Of a DNA stretch of 64,000 nt, positions 45,101 through 47,675 are shown one piece after another. The stretch covers positions 1-64,000 of the forward strand of contig CAWJCB010000041.1 in NCBI GenBank assembly GCA_963841105.1. Reading direction: 5' to 3'. The notes under the pieces were generated by a model. It made no database searches. It was not told where the DNA came from and saw only the letters and a list, made by a program, of their open reading frames with translations. The DNA comes from VAZQ01 sp963841105. GTDB taxonomy: Bacteria; Pseudomonadota; Alphaproteobacteria; Rhizobiales; Xanthobacteraceae. Made by a program: the position numbers and the translations under genes. Every line of letters begins with the position of its first letter. The stretch's first letter is position 1.

Positions 45101-47675
45101 GGGCGCCAGCGGCCCAAATCCCCCGTGCGGTACATCCGGCTGCCCGCCGCCCCATACGGGTCCGCAACAAACCGCTCCGCGGTCAGCCCCGCACGCCCGA
45201 GATACCCACGCGCCAGGCCAGCGCCGGCAATGTAAATCTCCCCCGCCACCCCCGCAGGCACAGGCGCCAGATACCCGTCCAGCACGTATATCCGCGTGTT
45301 CCAGATCGGACGGCCAATCGGAGGTGCTGCGAAGCCGGCCAGGGCTTCGCTCATGCTCGCACAGACCGTCGTCTCCGTCGGCCCATACGCATTGATCATG
45401 CGCCGGCCCTTCGACCAGCGCGCAACCATATCCGCCGGACATGCATCTCCCGCGACGATCAGGGTGGCGAGTGGCGCATCGTCGGGCAACTCGGCGAGCA
45501 GGCCAGGCGGCAGCGTCGCATGCGTGATGCTCTGCTCACGCAGCAGGCTGCTCAGCGCACCACCGCTGCGTTCACCAGGCGGCACGACGAGCGCCGCACC
45601 CGACAGGAGCACGGTCGCAATCTCCGAGATCACGGCATCAAAGCTCGGCGAGGCAAATTGCAGGACGCGCGATTGCCCATCGATTGCAAAGCGCTCGATC
45701 TGGGCTCCCGCAAGATTGGGAATGCCGGCATGCGCAACGCCAACCCCTTTCGGCGTCCCTGTGGAGCCTGAGGTGTAGATGACATAGGCGAGGTTGCCCG
45801 GGTCGAGCGCGACGGCGGGGGGGCTCTGCGGCGCCGCCGCAATGGCGGGCGCATCGGCGTCAAGCCGCACGATGACCGGCACACGCGCCGCCGTCGCCGC
45901 CGACAGGCGCTCCAGCAGCGCATCCTGAGTGACGAGCACCTCCGCGCCGGCATCTTCCAGCATGAAGGCAAGCCGCGCCTGCGGGTAGTCCGGATCAAGC
46001 GGCAGATACGCACCCCCCGCCTTGAGGATGCCCAGCAACCCGACGATCAGGTCGAGCGAGCGGGCAAGGCACAGCCCCACCACCGTCTCAGGCCCCACCC
46101 CGCGCGCGCGCAGGTGATGCGCCAGCCGGTTGGCGCGCCTGTCCAACTCACCGTAGCGCAGCCGCTCGTCCTCGAAGATCACCGCAATCGCATCCGGGCT
46201 CCTGGCCACCTGCGCCGCAAACAGCTCCGGCAGGGTGGAAGCAGGCAGCGCATGCGCCGTCGCGTTCCACTCCCCCAGGATGGTCGCGCGCTCATCCGCA
46301 CCGAGAATGTCCACGCTGGAGAGCGCCCGCTCCGGATGCGCTACAGCTGCTTCAGCAGACGCACGAACCGTTGCAGATGATCGGCAACATCGGCTGCGGT
46401 GTGAACCGCCGGATTGGCATCGAAGTCGATGCGCAACGGAGCTTCGCCCGAGCGCTCGTAGACAGCGACAGCAAGTTCCGATACCGGCCCGAGCGAGAGG
46501 TTATGCGCAATGACCTCTATGCCCGCGAAAGTGAAATCATAATTGAAGCGCATGATGTTCACGCTCAACCCAAATGGAGAGCGGCCATCATCAGCGATGC
46601 CCCAAGAATCCCGCCTGATGTCTGCGATCGGATAACGTTGGTGCCGGAGCACTTCGCCCATCTGCGAAGAGGTGTCGGCCAGGGCGCCGGACACAGTCAT
46701 GCGCGGGTGGAAGCGCAGGCGTAGTGGCACCACATTGGATGCCATTCCAGGGATGAACCGTGCGGCACCCGCGCGCGCCGCCACAGCAAGACCCAGCAGC
46801 AAATCCGTTTCGCCACTCAGGCGGTGGTGAAAAATTGCGGTTGCCGCACTTATAACGCGCGAAAGAGTTGTTCCGGCGCGCCGCGCGACCGAGTGAAGGC
46901 GATCTACTGTAGCAGGCGGGATGTAGGCAGTTTCACGGATACAGCCCCTTGCTTTGCTGTGGTTGTCCGGCGCGAGATGCACCGGTTGCGGAAGGTCGCG
47001 CAAATAGTCGCACCAGAATTTTCGATCGTCGCCGTATTGGTCGCTTGCTCGATAAGCCAAGTCCTCTTTGAGCAGGACAGAAAGGGAGCCAAAATTCGCA
47101 TCATCTACGGCGACGTTGCCGCGCCGATCATCGCTGAGCCGGCTATAGACATGCGCCAGGCGGCGAGCCACCAGCCACATGCCATAACCATCCATGATGA
47201 GGTGATGATAGCGCGCATACCAAAAGAAGCGATCCGGCCCAGTTTTGAACAATGCAAATCCGAACAGGGGTCCGCGTGTCGGCTCGATGGAGCGCGCCAG
47301 ATCAGCCTTCATCCATGCTTCGGCCGCAGCTCGCGCATCGGCCTCGGCGCTGACGTCGATGATCGGCAAAGACCAATCCGGTGAAGACACCAGAAGCTGT
47401 GCCAGCTCACCTGCCGGCAACGTAAACTGCACACGCAGTGTCTCACATTCCGATACTACTGCTTCGAGCGCCTGCTCGAAGAGCAGTGGATTTATCGGCC
47501 CGCGGAGCTCAAGGTACTCCGCGATGCTAAAGGTGCGATTCAGTGCATCGGTTTGCTGAGCGAACCAGATGCCAAGCTGCGAGCTGGACAGCGGGAGAGC
47601 GCGTGCAGCCTCGACTTGCAGCCCAGTCTCCGAACTGCAGTTGAGATCAGATGCTGGATTGATATACCTGTTCAC
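19874..47675 (-). CDS. Giant eight-module NRPS (nine frame errors, one gene)
   Basis: One NRPS gene read from GTG 47675 to the stop at 19874. Nine single-base errors split it: a deletion near 46352 and insertions near 44495, 40904, 36302, 36205, 31475, 29525, 24267 and 24080. At most of these, sister modules show the correct base. Net correction is 7 bases, giving 27,795 bases or 9,264 residues plus stop, an exact multiple of three with no intergenic gap. Order: C-A-T, C-A-T, C-A-T, C-A-T-E, C-A-T, C-A-T, C-A-T, C-A-T-TE. All T domains keep the LGG(H/D)S Ser, every C has HHxxxDG, and each A ends with PNGK. Colinear product inferred: aromatic-X-Gly-D-Y-Ala-Pro-betaAla-X, released by the thioesterase. 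No PPTase or regulator is in the window. Confidence 0.93.
23851..27060 (-). other. NRPS module 7: C-A(beta-Ala-like)-T
   Basis: A7 lacks the usual Asp235: the motif is GFVDSIFE, giving pocket VDFIISLADK (also LILVPS, WILSGE, LYGSSEVTAD). This is two residues from the beta-alanine code VDWVISLADK, in which the Asp has moved one place to hold a beta-amino group. A beta-amino acid, probably beta-alanine, is inferred. T7 Ser codon 23996-23998. Confidence 0.8.
23977..29550 (-). CDS. NRPS segment 7: rest of module 6 and module 7 to A7 end
   Basis: Valid from about 29525 to 24267: second half of C6, A6 (Pro-like), T6, C7 and A7 (beta-Ala-like). Extra bases at 24267 and 24080 put the 190 bases between them (AAGALRAHVGASLPDYMV to PRTPREE) into a third frame. 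Confidence 0.85.
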   Translation of the reverse strand: MGSLVWRGRCGASLFMVVQACLAGLLSRLGAGDDIAIGSPIAGRSDSALDGLVGFFVNTLVLRTDTSGNPGLGELIGRVRSRNLSAYSHADVPFERLVELLNPVRSLSHHPLFQVMLAFQTNMAARFAVNGIAASPEDVSTGTAKFDLSVSLSEERGADGLPAGIVGGIEYATDLFDAASIERLASRFVRVLEAAVAHPERALSSVDILGADERATILGGWNATAHALPASTLPELFAAQVARSPDAIAVIFEEERLCYGELDRRANRLAHHLRARGVGPETVVGLCLARSLDLIVGLLGILKAGGAYLPLDPDYPPARLAFMLEDAGAEVLVTQDALLERLSAATAARVPVIVRLDADAPAIAAAPQSPPAVALDPANPAYVIYTSGSTGTPKGVVMEHGPLANLVRWSTDALHGRPETTVAQFTPISFDVSAQEILSTLIGGKRLVGLRDDIRSSPPDLLNWLAGNDISDLFAPDLVIRVLFEEIIQQKRDMPSLLHVSQAGEALTLNEGLRTFFSTQSRARLHNHYGPTETHVVSSYDFPSETSKWPLVAPIGRPIWNTRIYVLDGYLAPVPAGVAGEIYISGAGLARGYLGRAGLTAERFVADPYGAAGSRMYRTGDLGRWRPDGVLEFVGRADAQVKLRGFRIEPGEIEAVLLRHPGVAQAAVIAREDLPGQKRLVAYVVPRSEGEDLAAGALRAHVGASLPDYMVPSGFVVLDRLPLTPNGKLDRRALPAPVLRGEGLWRAPRTPREEILCALFAEVLGVAGVGIADNFFALGGHSLLAMRLISRIRAGLDVEVPIRTLFEAPTVAALAGRLDDHAARRPALVARARPAELPLSHAQRRLWFLHRLEEASATASATYTIPVAVRLTGPLDAPALEGALGDVVGRHESLRTIFPERDGVARQEVLGADAARPALIRARVTETALAAALADAAAVGFDICAELPVRAHLFEVAASEHVLLLLVHHIAADGWSLGPLFADLAWAYGARLRGEASALPPLPVQYADYTLWQREVLGEESDAESAISRQLAYWRAALDGLAPAVDLPSDRPRRSVASHRGDVVGVKLSAELHRGLVGLARECGASLFMVVQACLAGLLSRLGAGDDIAIGSPIAGRSDSALDGLVGFFVNTLVLRTDTSGNPGLGELIGRVRSRNLSAYSHADVPFERLVELLNPVRSLSHHPLFQVMLAFQTNMAARFAVNGIAASPEDVSTGTAKFDLSVSLSEERGADGLPAGIVGGIEYATDLFDAASIERLASRFVRVLEAAVAHPERALSSVDILGADERATILGGWNATAHALPASTLPELFAAQVARSPDAVAVIFEEERLRYGELDRRANRLAHHLRARGVGPETVVGLCLARSLDLIVGLLGILKAGGAYLPLDPDYPQARLAFMLEDAGAEVLVTQDALLERLPAATAQRVPVIVRLDADAPAIAAAPQSPPAVALDPANPAYVIYTSGSTGTPKGVVGTHNAIANRIVAQIGIKPFLQSEICCQKTSIGFVDSIFETLGPLCLGAPLVIVPNAVGADPERLSGLVESAKISRLILVPSLATTLSIIPEAKRRLASISTWILSGEASSSDLVNRLSELCPDCAAVNLYGSSEVTADATWHLASRGDAHKLPIGRPIWNTRIYVLDGYLAPVPAGVAGEIYIAGAGLARGYLGRAGLTAERFVADPYGAAGSRMYRTGDLGRWRPDGVLEFVGRADAQVKLRGFRIEPGEIEAVLLRHPGVAQAAVIAREDLPGQKRLVAYVVPRSEGEDTGCGCVARACGGKPSRLHGAVWLCGSGSASADAERQARPPGAAGACAARGGSVACAAHAAGGVSFARCLRKCSGSPGWGLRTISLRWAAIRCWRCG
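27061..30280 (-). other. NRPS module 6: C-A(Pro-like)-T
   Basis: Standard C domain. A6 pocket reads DVQLSAHVVK (FDVSAQE, LFAPDL, VSQAGE, HYGPTETHVV), one residue from the proline code DVQLIAHVVK. The segment style (ISFDVSAQEI, DLFAPDLVI) is also that of proline-activating domains. The Ile to Ser change at position 299 could mean a modified proline or pipecolate. T6 Ser codon 27205-27207. Confidence 0.8.
29450..31810 (-). CDS. NRPS segment 6: A5 pocket, T5, first half of C6
   Basis: Valid from about 31475 to 29525: the Ala-type pocket of A5, T5 and C6 up to GLVGLAR. The extra base at 29525 is revealed by five sister C domains that read ECGASLFMVVQA or GCGASLFMVVQA here. Confidence 0.85.
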   Translation of the reverse strand: MRICRLIRTTRRRGLPSCWRMPARRCSSLRMRCWSACRPRRQRVCRSSCGLMPMRPPLRRRRRAPPPSRSTRATSPMSSTPQAPQGRQKGSVFVTTALVRSFTGRALPSVRSDLAGVVASTSICFDLSVFEIFVPLCSGGSVIVAYDPIRIPATATKITLLNTVPSAIAELLRLRAIPGSVRVINLAGEALQARLVQQLYAQTNAQRVHNLYGPSEDTTYSSWALVREDDSPVPIGRPIWNTRIYVLDGYLAPVPAGVAGEIYIAGAGLARGYLGRAGLTAERFVADPYGAAGSRMYRTGDLGRWRPDGVLEFVGRADAQVKLRGFRIEPGEIEAVLLRHPGVAQAAVIAREDLPGQKRLVAYVVPRSEGEDLAAGALRAHVGASLPDYMVPSGFVVLDRLPLTPNGKLDRRALPAPVLRGEGLWRAPRTPREEILCALFAEVLGVAGVGIADNFFALGGHSLLAMRLISRIRAGLDVEVPIRTLFEAPTVAALAGRLDDHAARRPALVARARPAELPLSHAQRRLWFLHRLEEASATASATYTIPVAVRLTGPLDAPALEGALGDVVGRHESLRTIFPERDGVARQEVLGADAARPALIRARVTETALAAALADAAAVGFDICAELPVRAHLFEVAASEHVLLLLVHHIAADGWSLGPLFADLAWAYGARLRGEASALPPLPVQYADYTLWQREVLGEESDAESAISRQLAYWRAALDGLAPAVDLPSDRPRRSVASHRGDVVGVKLSAELHRGLVGLAREMWGEPVHGGAGVPCGSVEPAWGGG
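30281..33419 (-). other. NRPS module 5: C(D-L type)-A(Ala)-T
   Basis: C5 starts DLLPLSALQEGLLFHALYD, the signature of C domains that follow an E domain, with active site SHHILLDGWS. After about 32,210 the sequence rejoins the common framework (SDLFDAASIERL). A5 pocket reads DLFNNALTYK (FDLSVFE, LNTVPS, INLAGE, LYGPSEDTTY), a known alanine code. T5 Ser codon 30425-30427. Confidence 0.82.
31434..36299 (-). CDS. NRPS segment 5: A4, T4, E, C5 and start of A5
   Basis: Valid from about 36205 (AYVIYTSGSTGTPKG) to about 31475. Contains the only epimerization domain and the only C domain of D-L type in the gene. The extra base near 31475 should be removed to read FSAEDLAGVVAST, a usual A-domain sequence. 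Confidence 0.85.
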   Translation of the reverse strand: MYRSSCGSMPMRPPLRRRRRAPPPSRSTRATSAYVIYTSGSTGTPKGVLVEQRNIAATNAARTSFYCRLSEQRFLLLSSPSFDSSIAGVFGSLLSGGTLVLSAALTADCVISAIRSHEVNCFLTVPALYGALIDHLAPSGGGALQSVILAGEACRSDLAIQHSRLFPAISLTNEYGPTECSVWSTVYSSNTENSGGAQLPIGRPIWNTRIYVLDGYLAPVPAGVAGEIYIAGAGLARGYLGRAGLTAERFVADPYGAAGSRMYRTGDLGRWRPDGVLEFVGRADAQVKLRGFRIEPGEIEAVLLRHPGVAQAAVIAREDLPGQKRLVAYVVPRSEGEDLAAGALRAHVGASLPDYMVPSGFVVLDRLPLTPNGKLDRRALPAPVLRGEGLWRAPRTPREEILCALFAEVLGVAGVGIADNFFALGGDSIVSIQLVSRARQAGLVITPRAVFQHQTVEALAAVAASVEGRAAAVSDIATGGLPLTPIMHWLLDRCGPIERFNQAMLLQVPPGLEEKHLIGALQAVLDHHDALRLRLISSAQGGDVSLEILPAGTVDAERCFSRIDVCGLDAAGRRACIAQEAELAEARLAPATGMMVQAVWFDAGGGQAGRLLLTIHHLAIDGVSWRILVPDLARAWGAAARGQAVALAARGTSFRRWAHRLAAHAQDADQVAELAFWATRLSKPAVCLVDGALDPGRDVSASAGQLTLTLPDAITTALLTRVPAAFHAGINDVLLTGLVLAVLRWCRRHDRGDTTAVLIDVEGHGREEIFADVDLSRAVGWFTSLYPLRLDAGAVDLAEAFAGGGALGRAFKIIKEELHAVPNQGLGYGLLRYLNGQTGLQLAELARPQIGFNYLGRFPAPGSGDWAAAGETVKLGGGDPALALAHCLEVNALTADGEDGATLVARWSWAPALFSQEDVRELGEGWFAALEALVRHVEQPGAGGRSPCDVPLLALSQSEIERLESKYPHLEDLLPLSALQEGLLFHALYDAQAPDLYTVQLVLALAGPLDAAALEMAAQALVERHASLRAAFEHEQLLRPVQIIVAGARAPWRHIDLSLLDGPARDERLADILMADRAERFDMSCPPLLRFTLLQLGGGEHRLVVSSHHILLDGWSTSILVQELLTLHAQKGNGAALPRVTPYRDYLAWAARQDCACARAAWRETLAGLQESTYLAARKGIGVPPVPQQMLLGLSEELTTGLSEQARRLGLTLNTMIQAAWAVLLGRLLGRDDVVFGVTVAGRPPEIAGIERMVGLFINTLPLRVKLPPALPLLALLRHVQDSQSQMIVHQHVGLAEIQSEAGLGDLFDTLVVFENYPADRLGATAVSGGVRLVGVSGHDATHYALGLMAMPGEQLRLRLDYRSDLFDAASIERLASRFVRVLEAAVAHPERALSSVDILGADERATILGEWNATAHALPASTLPELFAAQVARSPDAIAVIFEEERLRYGELDRRANRLAHHLRARGVGPETVVGLCLARSLDLIVGLLGILKAGGAYLPLDPDYPQARLAFMLEDAGAEVLVTQDALLERLSAETAARVPVIVRLDADAPAIAAAPQSPPAVALDPGNLAYVIYTSGSTGTPKGVGICHDSAGAFIHWARAAFSAERSCRGRCFDVHLL
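33420..38074 (-). other. NRPS module 4: C-A(Y)-T-E
   Basis: A4 pocket reads DSALIAEVWK (FDSSIAG, FLTVPALY, VILAGE, EYGPTECSVW); I cannot assign the residue. T4 has LGGDSIVSIQL, the Asp-Ser variant usual before E domains; Ser codon 35016-35018. The E domain (about 33,480-34,870) has PLTPIMHWLLDR at its start and active site HHLAIDGVSWR, so residue 4 should be D-configured. The E domain and following C5 have no copies elsewhere in the gene. Confidence 0.82.
36017..40987 (-). CDS. NRPS segment 4: rest of module 3, start of module 4
   Basis: Valid from about 40904 to 36302: second half of C3, A3 (Gly type), T3, C4 and the N-terminal part of A4 up to LLERLSAATAA. Two insertions (36302 and 36205) follow, with the 97 bases between them in a third frame (VPVIVRLDADAPAIAAAP). 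Confidence 0.85.
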   Translation of the reverse strand: MRRRWRMRRRWGLTSAPSCRCARICSRSAASEHVLLLLVHHIAADGWSLGPLFADLAACYAARLRGDAPGLDAPRLPPLPVQYADYTLWQREVLGEESDAESAISRQLAYWRAALDGLAPAVDLPSDRPRRSVASHRGDVVGVKLSAELHRGLVGLARECGASLFMVVQACLAGLLSRLGAGDDIAIGSPIAGRSDSALDGLVGFFVNTLVLRTDTSGNPGLGELIGRVRSRNLSAYSHADVPFERLVELLNPVRSLSHHPLFQVMLALQTNAAARFDVAGVTARSEDVATATARFDLFVCLTEDRGADGLPAGIVGGIEYATDLFDAASIERLASRFVRVLEAAVAHPERALSSVDILGADERATILRGWNATAHALPASTLPELFAAQVARSPDAVAVIFEEERLRYGELDRRANRLAHHLRARGVGPETVVGLCLARSLDLIVGLLGILKAGGAYLPLDPDYPQARLAFMLEDAGAEVLVTQDALLERLSAATAAHVPVIVRLDADAPAIAAAPQSPPAVALDPANPAYVIYTSGSTGTPKGVVIEHASLKNLLLAMQQQVPLDRQDRLMAVTSIGFDIAALELFLPIVSGAGVAIATRESVNDPPTLARRIVQSGSTILQATPTLWQILVRNCEEGLGNLRVLVGGEALSNALRSALRELGGPVTNLYGPTESTIWSAVAVLDDDHARSPPIGRPIWNTRIYVLDGYLAPVPAGVAGEIYIAGAGLARGYLGRAGLTAERFVADPYGAAGSRMYRTGDLGRWRPDGVLEFVGRADAQVKLRGFRIEPGEIEAVLLRHPGVAQAAVIAREDLPGQKRLVAYVVPRSEGEDLAAGALRAHVGASLPDYMVPSGFVVLDRLPLTPNGKLDRRALPAPVLRGEGLWRAPRTPREEILCALFAEVLGVAGVGIADNFFALGGHSLLAMRLISRIRAGLDVEVPIRTLFEAPTVAALAGRLDDHAARRPALVARARPAELPLSHAQRRLWFLHRLEEASATASATYTIPVAVRLTGPLDAPALEGALGDVVGRHESLRTIFPERDGVARQEVLGADAARPALIRARVTETALAAALADAAAVGFDICAELPVRAHLFEVAASEHVLLLLVHHIAADGWSLGPLFADLAWAYGARLRGEASALPPLSVQYADYTLWQREVLGEESDAESAISRQLAYWRAALDGLAPAVDLPSDRPRRSVASHRGDVVGVKLSAELHRGLVGLARGCGASLFMVVQACLAGLLSRLGAGDDIAIGSPIAGRSDSALDGLVGFFVNTLVLRTDTSGNPGLGELIGRVRSRNLSAYSHADVPFERLVELLNPVRSLSHHPLFQVMLAFQTNMAARFAVNGIAASPEDVSTGTAKFDLSVSLSEERGADGLPAGIVGGIEYATDLFDAASIERLASRFVRVLEAAVAHPERALSSVDILGADERATILGEWNATAHALPASTLPELFAAQVARSPDAVAVIFEEERLRYGELDRRANRLAHHLRARGVGPETVVGLCLARSLDLIVGLLGILKAGGAYLPLDPDYPQARLAFMLEDAGAEVLVTQDALLERLSAATAAACTGHRAARCRCARHCGGAAEPPRRRARPGQPPPMSSTPRAPQGRQRGCWSSSAILQQRMRHGLPFIADYQSSASCCSLPRHSTARSLEYLAAF
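38075..41285 (-). other. NRPS module 3: C-A(Gly)-T
   Basis: C3 is the most divergent of the L-L type C domains (RPADMPLSYAQQ, LAACYAARLRGDAPGLDAPRL, FDVAGVTARSEDVATATARF). A3 pocket reads DILQLGLIWK (FDIAALE, LQATPTLW, VLVGGE, LYGPTESTIW), the published glycine code. T3 Ser codon 38219-38221. Confidence 0.82.
40437..44594 (-). CDS. NRPS segment 3: module 2 and first half of C3
   Basis: Valid from about 44495 to 40904: C2, A2, T2 and the N-terminal half of C3 up to VRAHLFEI. The extra base at 40904 ends correct reading; residues from there to 40437 are a false frame. Confidence 0.85.
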   Translation of the reverse strand: MMSRCRSARCLRRRRLRRWRTGWGSVRGEVLHSLPRARPAELPLSHAQQRLWFLHRLEEASATASATYTIPVAVRLTGPLDAPALEGALGDVVGRHESLRTIFPERDGVARQEVLGADAARPALIRARVTETALAAALADAAAVGFDICAELPVRAHLFEVAASEHVLLLLVHHIAADGWSLGPLFADLAWAYGARLRGEASALPPLSVQYADYTLWQREVLGEESDAESAISRQLAYWRAALDGLAPAVDLPSDRPRRSVASHRGDVVGVKLSAELHRGLVGLARGCGASLFMVVQACLAGLLSRLGAGDDIAIGSPIAGRSDSALDGLVGFFVNTLVLRTDTSGNPGLGELIGRVRSRNLSAYSHADVPFERLVELLNPVRSLSHHPLFQVMLAFQTNMAARFAVNGIAASPEDVSTGTAKFDLSVSLSEERGADGLPAGIVGGIEYATDLFDAASIERLASRFVRVLEAAVAHPERALSSVDILGADERATILGEWNATAHALPASTLPELFAAQVARSPDAVAVIFEEERLRYGELDRRANRLAHHLRARGVGPETVVGLCLARSLDLIVGLLGILKAGGAYLPLDPDYPQARLAFMLEDAGAEVLVTQDALLERLPAATAARVPVIVRLDADAPAIAAAPQSPPAVALDPANPAYVIYTSGSTGTPKGVVVEHANLVNKLAALKSDFGVDESFRSAVFISCGFDAAIEQMLLPLAGGGAAIVLGEAVRETPAQFWQAIVRHEVSFVSCVPSYLQSVLRDVPEGLFLAHLALGGEKLTTDLAREISGRLGIGRLIHLYGPTEATIDAVGFVADGTQTGVSVPIGHPLSNYRVYVLDGYLQPVPAGVAGEIYIAGAGLARGYLGRAGLTAERFVADPYGAAGSRMYRTGDLGRWRPDGVLEFVGRADAQVKLRGFRIEPGEIEAVLLRHPGVAQAAVIAREGNNRFTAYVVPRSEGEDLAAGALRAHVGASLPDYMVPSGFVVLDRLPLTPNGKLDRRALPAPVLRGQGLREQPLWRAPRTPQEEILCALFAEVLGVPEVGIGDNFFELGGHSLLAMRLISRIRAGLDVEVPIRTLFEAPTVAALADWVGQRQRRSPTLMPRGRPADMPLSYAQQRLWFLHRLEEASATASATYSIPVAVRLTGALEFSALEGALGDVVERHESLRTIFPERDGVARQEVLGVAAARPALIRTRVAEAELAAALADAAAVGFDICAELPVRAHLFEISRERARAAAAGSSYRGRRMVVGPVVCGPGGLLRGAAAWGCAGLGCAALAAAAGAVCRLHFVATGGPWRGERCGERDLAAACVLARGAGWVSACRRFAQRSAAAICCEPSRGCCWGEAVRGVAPWARWSGAGMWGEPVHGGAGVPCGSVEPAWGGG
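41286..44499 (-). other. NRPS module 2: C-A(X)-T
   Basis: Standard L-L type C domain with HHIAADG. A2 pocket reads DAESAGLIDK by my alignment (FDAAIEQ, SCVPSY, ALGGE, LYGPTEATID); I know no matching code, though Glu239 hints at a polar or charged side chain. The same A cassette, residue for residue, recurs in module 8. Downstream of the cassette the sequence (REGNNRFTAYVV, RGQGLREQPLW, GVPEVGIGDNFFELGG) differs from the other modules. T2 Ser codon 41427-41429. Confidence 0.8.
44305..46314 (-). CDS. NRPS segment 2: module 1 A and T domains
   Basis: Valid from the frame shift near 46352 down to 44495, covering A1 and T1. After ADWVGQRQRRSPAL the frame is lost through an extra base at 44495, and the remaining residues to 44305 are not real. 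Confidence 0.85.
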   Translation of the reverse strand: MDILGADERATILGEWNATAHALPASTLPELFAAQVARSPDAIAVIFEDERLRYGELDRRANRLAHHLRARGVGPETVVGLCLARSLDLIVGLLGILKAGGAYLPLDPDYPQARLAFMLEDAGAEVLVTQDALLERLSAATAARVPVIVRLDADAPAIAAAPQSPPAVALDPGNLAYVIYTSGSTGTPKGVGVAHAGIPNLAGAQIERFAIDGQSRVLQFASPSFDAVISEIATVLLSGAALVVPPGERSGGALSSLLREQSITHATLPPGLLAELPDDAPLATLIVAGDACPADMVARWSKGRRMINAYGPTETTVCASMSEALAGFAAPPIGRPIWNTRIYVLDGYLAPVPAGVAGEIYIAGAGLARGYLGRAGLTAERFVADPYGAAGSRMYRTGDLGRWRPDGVLEFVGRADAQVKLRGFRIEPGEIEAVLLRHPGVAQAAVIAREDLPGQKRLVAYVVPRSEGEDLAAGALRAHVGASLPDYMVPSGFVVLDRLPLTPNGKLDRRALPAPVLRGEGLWRAPRTPREEILCALFAEVLGVAGVGIADNFFALGGHSLLAMRLISRIRAGLDVEVPIRTLFEAPTVAALADWVGQRQRRSPALTAASASCGAAAVACAAAAVVPAPAGGGKRNSKRNLHHPGCGAADGATGCAGAGGSAGRCGGTP
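44500..47675 (-). other. NRPS module 1: C(starter)-A(aromatic)-T
   Basis: The C domain opens with LPLSSSQLGIWFAQQ and has active site HHLIMDG (47188-47208). It is unlike the seven later C domains and closer in style to EntF/DhbF N-terminal C domains, which accept an acyl or aryl group from another carrier. A1 pocket residues in Stachelhaus order read DASTIAAVCK: one change from the Phe code DAWTIAAICK at position 239 apart from I/V, and like Tyr-type DASTVAAVCK, so Tyr or Phe is inferred. T1 Ser codon is at 44635-44637. Confidence 0.8.
46341..47675 (-). CDS. NRPS segment 1: starter condensation domain
   Basis: Readable frame of 444 aa holding the first C domain; it ends falsely at RFVRLLKQL because one base is missing near 46352. 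Sequence then continues as AAVAHPERALSS in the next segment. Confidence 0.85.
   Translation of the reverse strand: MNRYINPASDLNCSSETGLQVEAARALPLSSSQLGIWFAQQTDALNRTFSIAEYLELRGPINPLLFEQALEAVVSECETLRVQFTLPAGELAQLLVSSPDWSLPIIDVSAEADARAAAEAWMKADLARSIEPTRGPLFGFALFKTGPDRFFWYARYHHLIMDGYGMWLVARRLAHVYSRLSDDRRGNVAVDDANFGSLSVLLKEDLAYRASDQYGDDRKFWCDYLRDLPQPVHLAPDNHSKARGCIRETAYIPPATVDRLHSVARRAGTTLSRVISAATAIFHHRLSGETDLLLGLAVAARAGAARFIPGMASNVVPLRLRFHPRMTVSGALADTSSQMGEVLRHQRYPIADIRRDSWGIADDGRSPFGLSVNIMRFNYDFTFAGIEVIAHNLSLGPVSELAVAVYERSGEAPLRIDFDANPAVHTAADVADHLQRFVRLLKQL

Larger units (their letters stand above)
20690..46320 (-). repeat. Near-identical 3.2-kb NRPS module repeats with variable A cassettes
   Basis: T-domain Ser codons are spaced 3201, 3209, 3220, 3203, 3208 and 3208 bases apart (4591 across the E domain). 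Between modules the C domain, the A-domain N-terminal part and the A-domain C-terminal part plus T match almost base for base. Variable cassettes lie at about 21,421-21,936, 24,678-25,142, 27,888-28,363, 31,108-31,543, 35,698-36,158, 38,900-39,351, 42,059-42,574 and 45,318-45,748. Confidence 0.9.

Noticed and set aside
20690..46320. CRISPR or simple tandem DNA repeat
   Set aside because: The repeats are 3.2-kb coding modules, with no short spacers or cas genes.
22307..46380. Many long plus-strand open frames opposite the NRPS (for example 26644-28050, rich in Arg, Gln and His)
   Set aside because: They recur at the same place in every module and mirror the high-GC NRPS codons; composition is unlike a protein family and there are no ribosome-binding sites.
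19874..47675. NRPS as a decaying pseudogene
   Set aside because: Frame breaks are isolated single bases with intact domains and active sites on both sides; similar errors occur in pheT, and the total correction gives an exact codon number.
19874..47675. Several separate NRPS genes instead of one
   Set aside because: No segment boundary has an intergenic gap, docking-like termini or a ribosome-binding site; boundaries fall inside domains.
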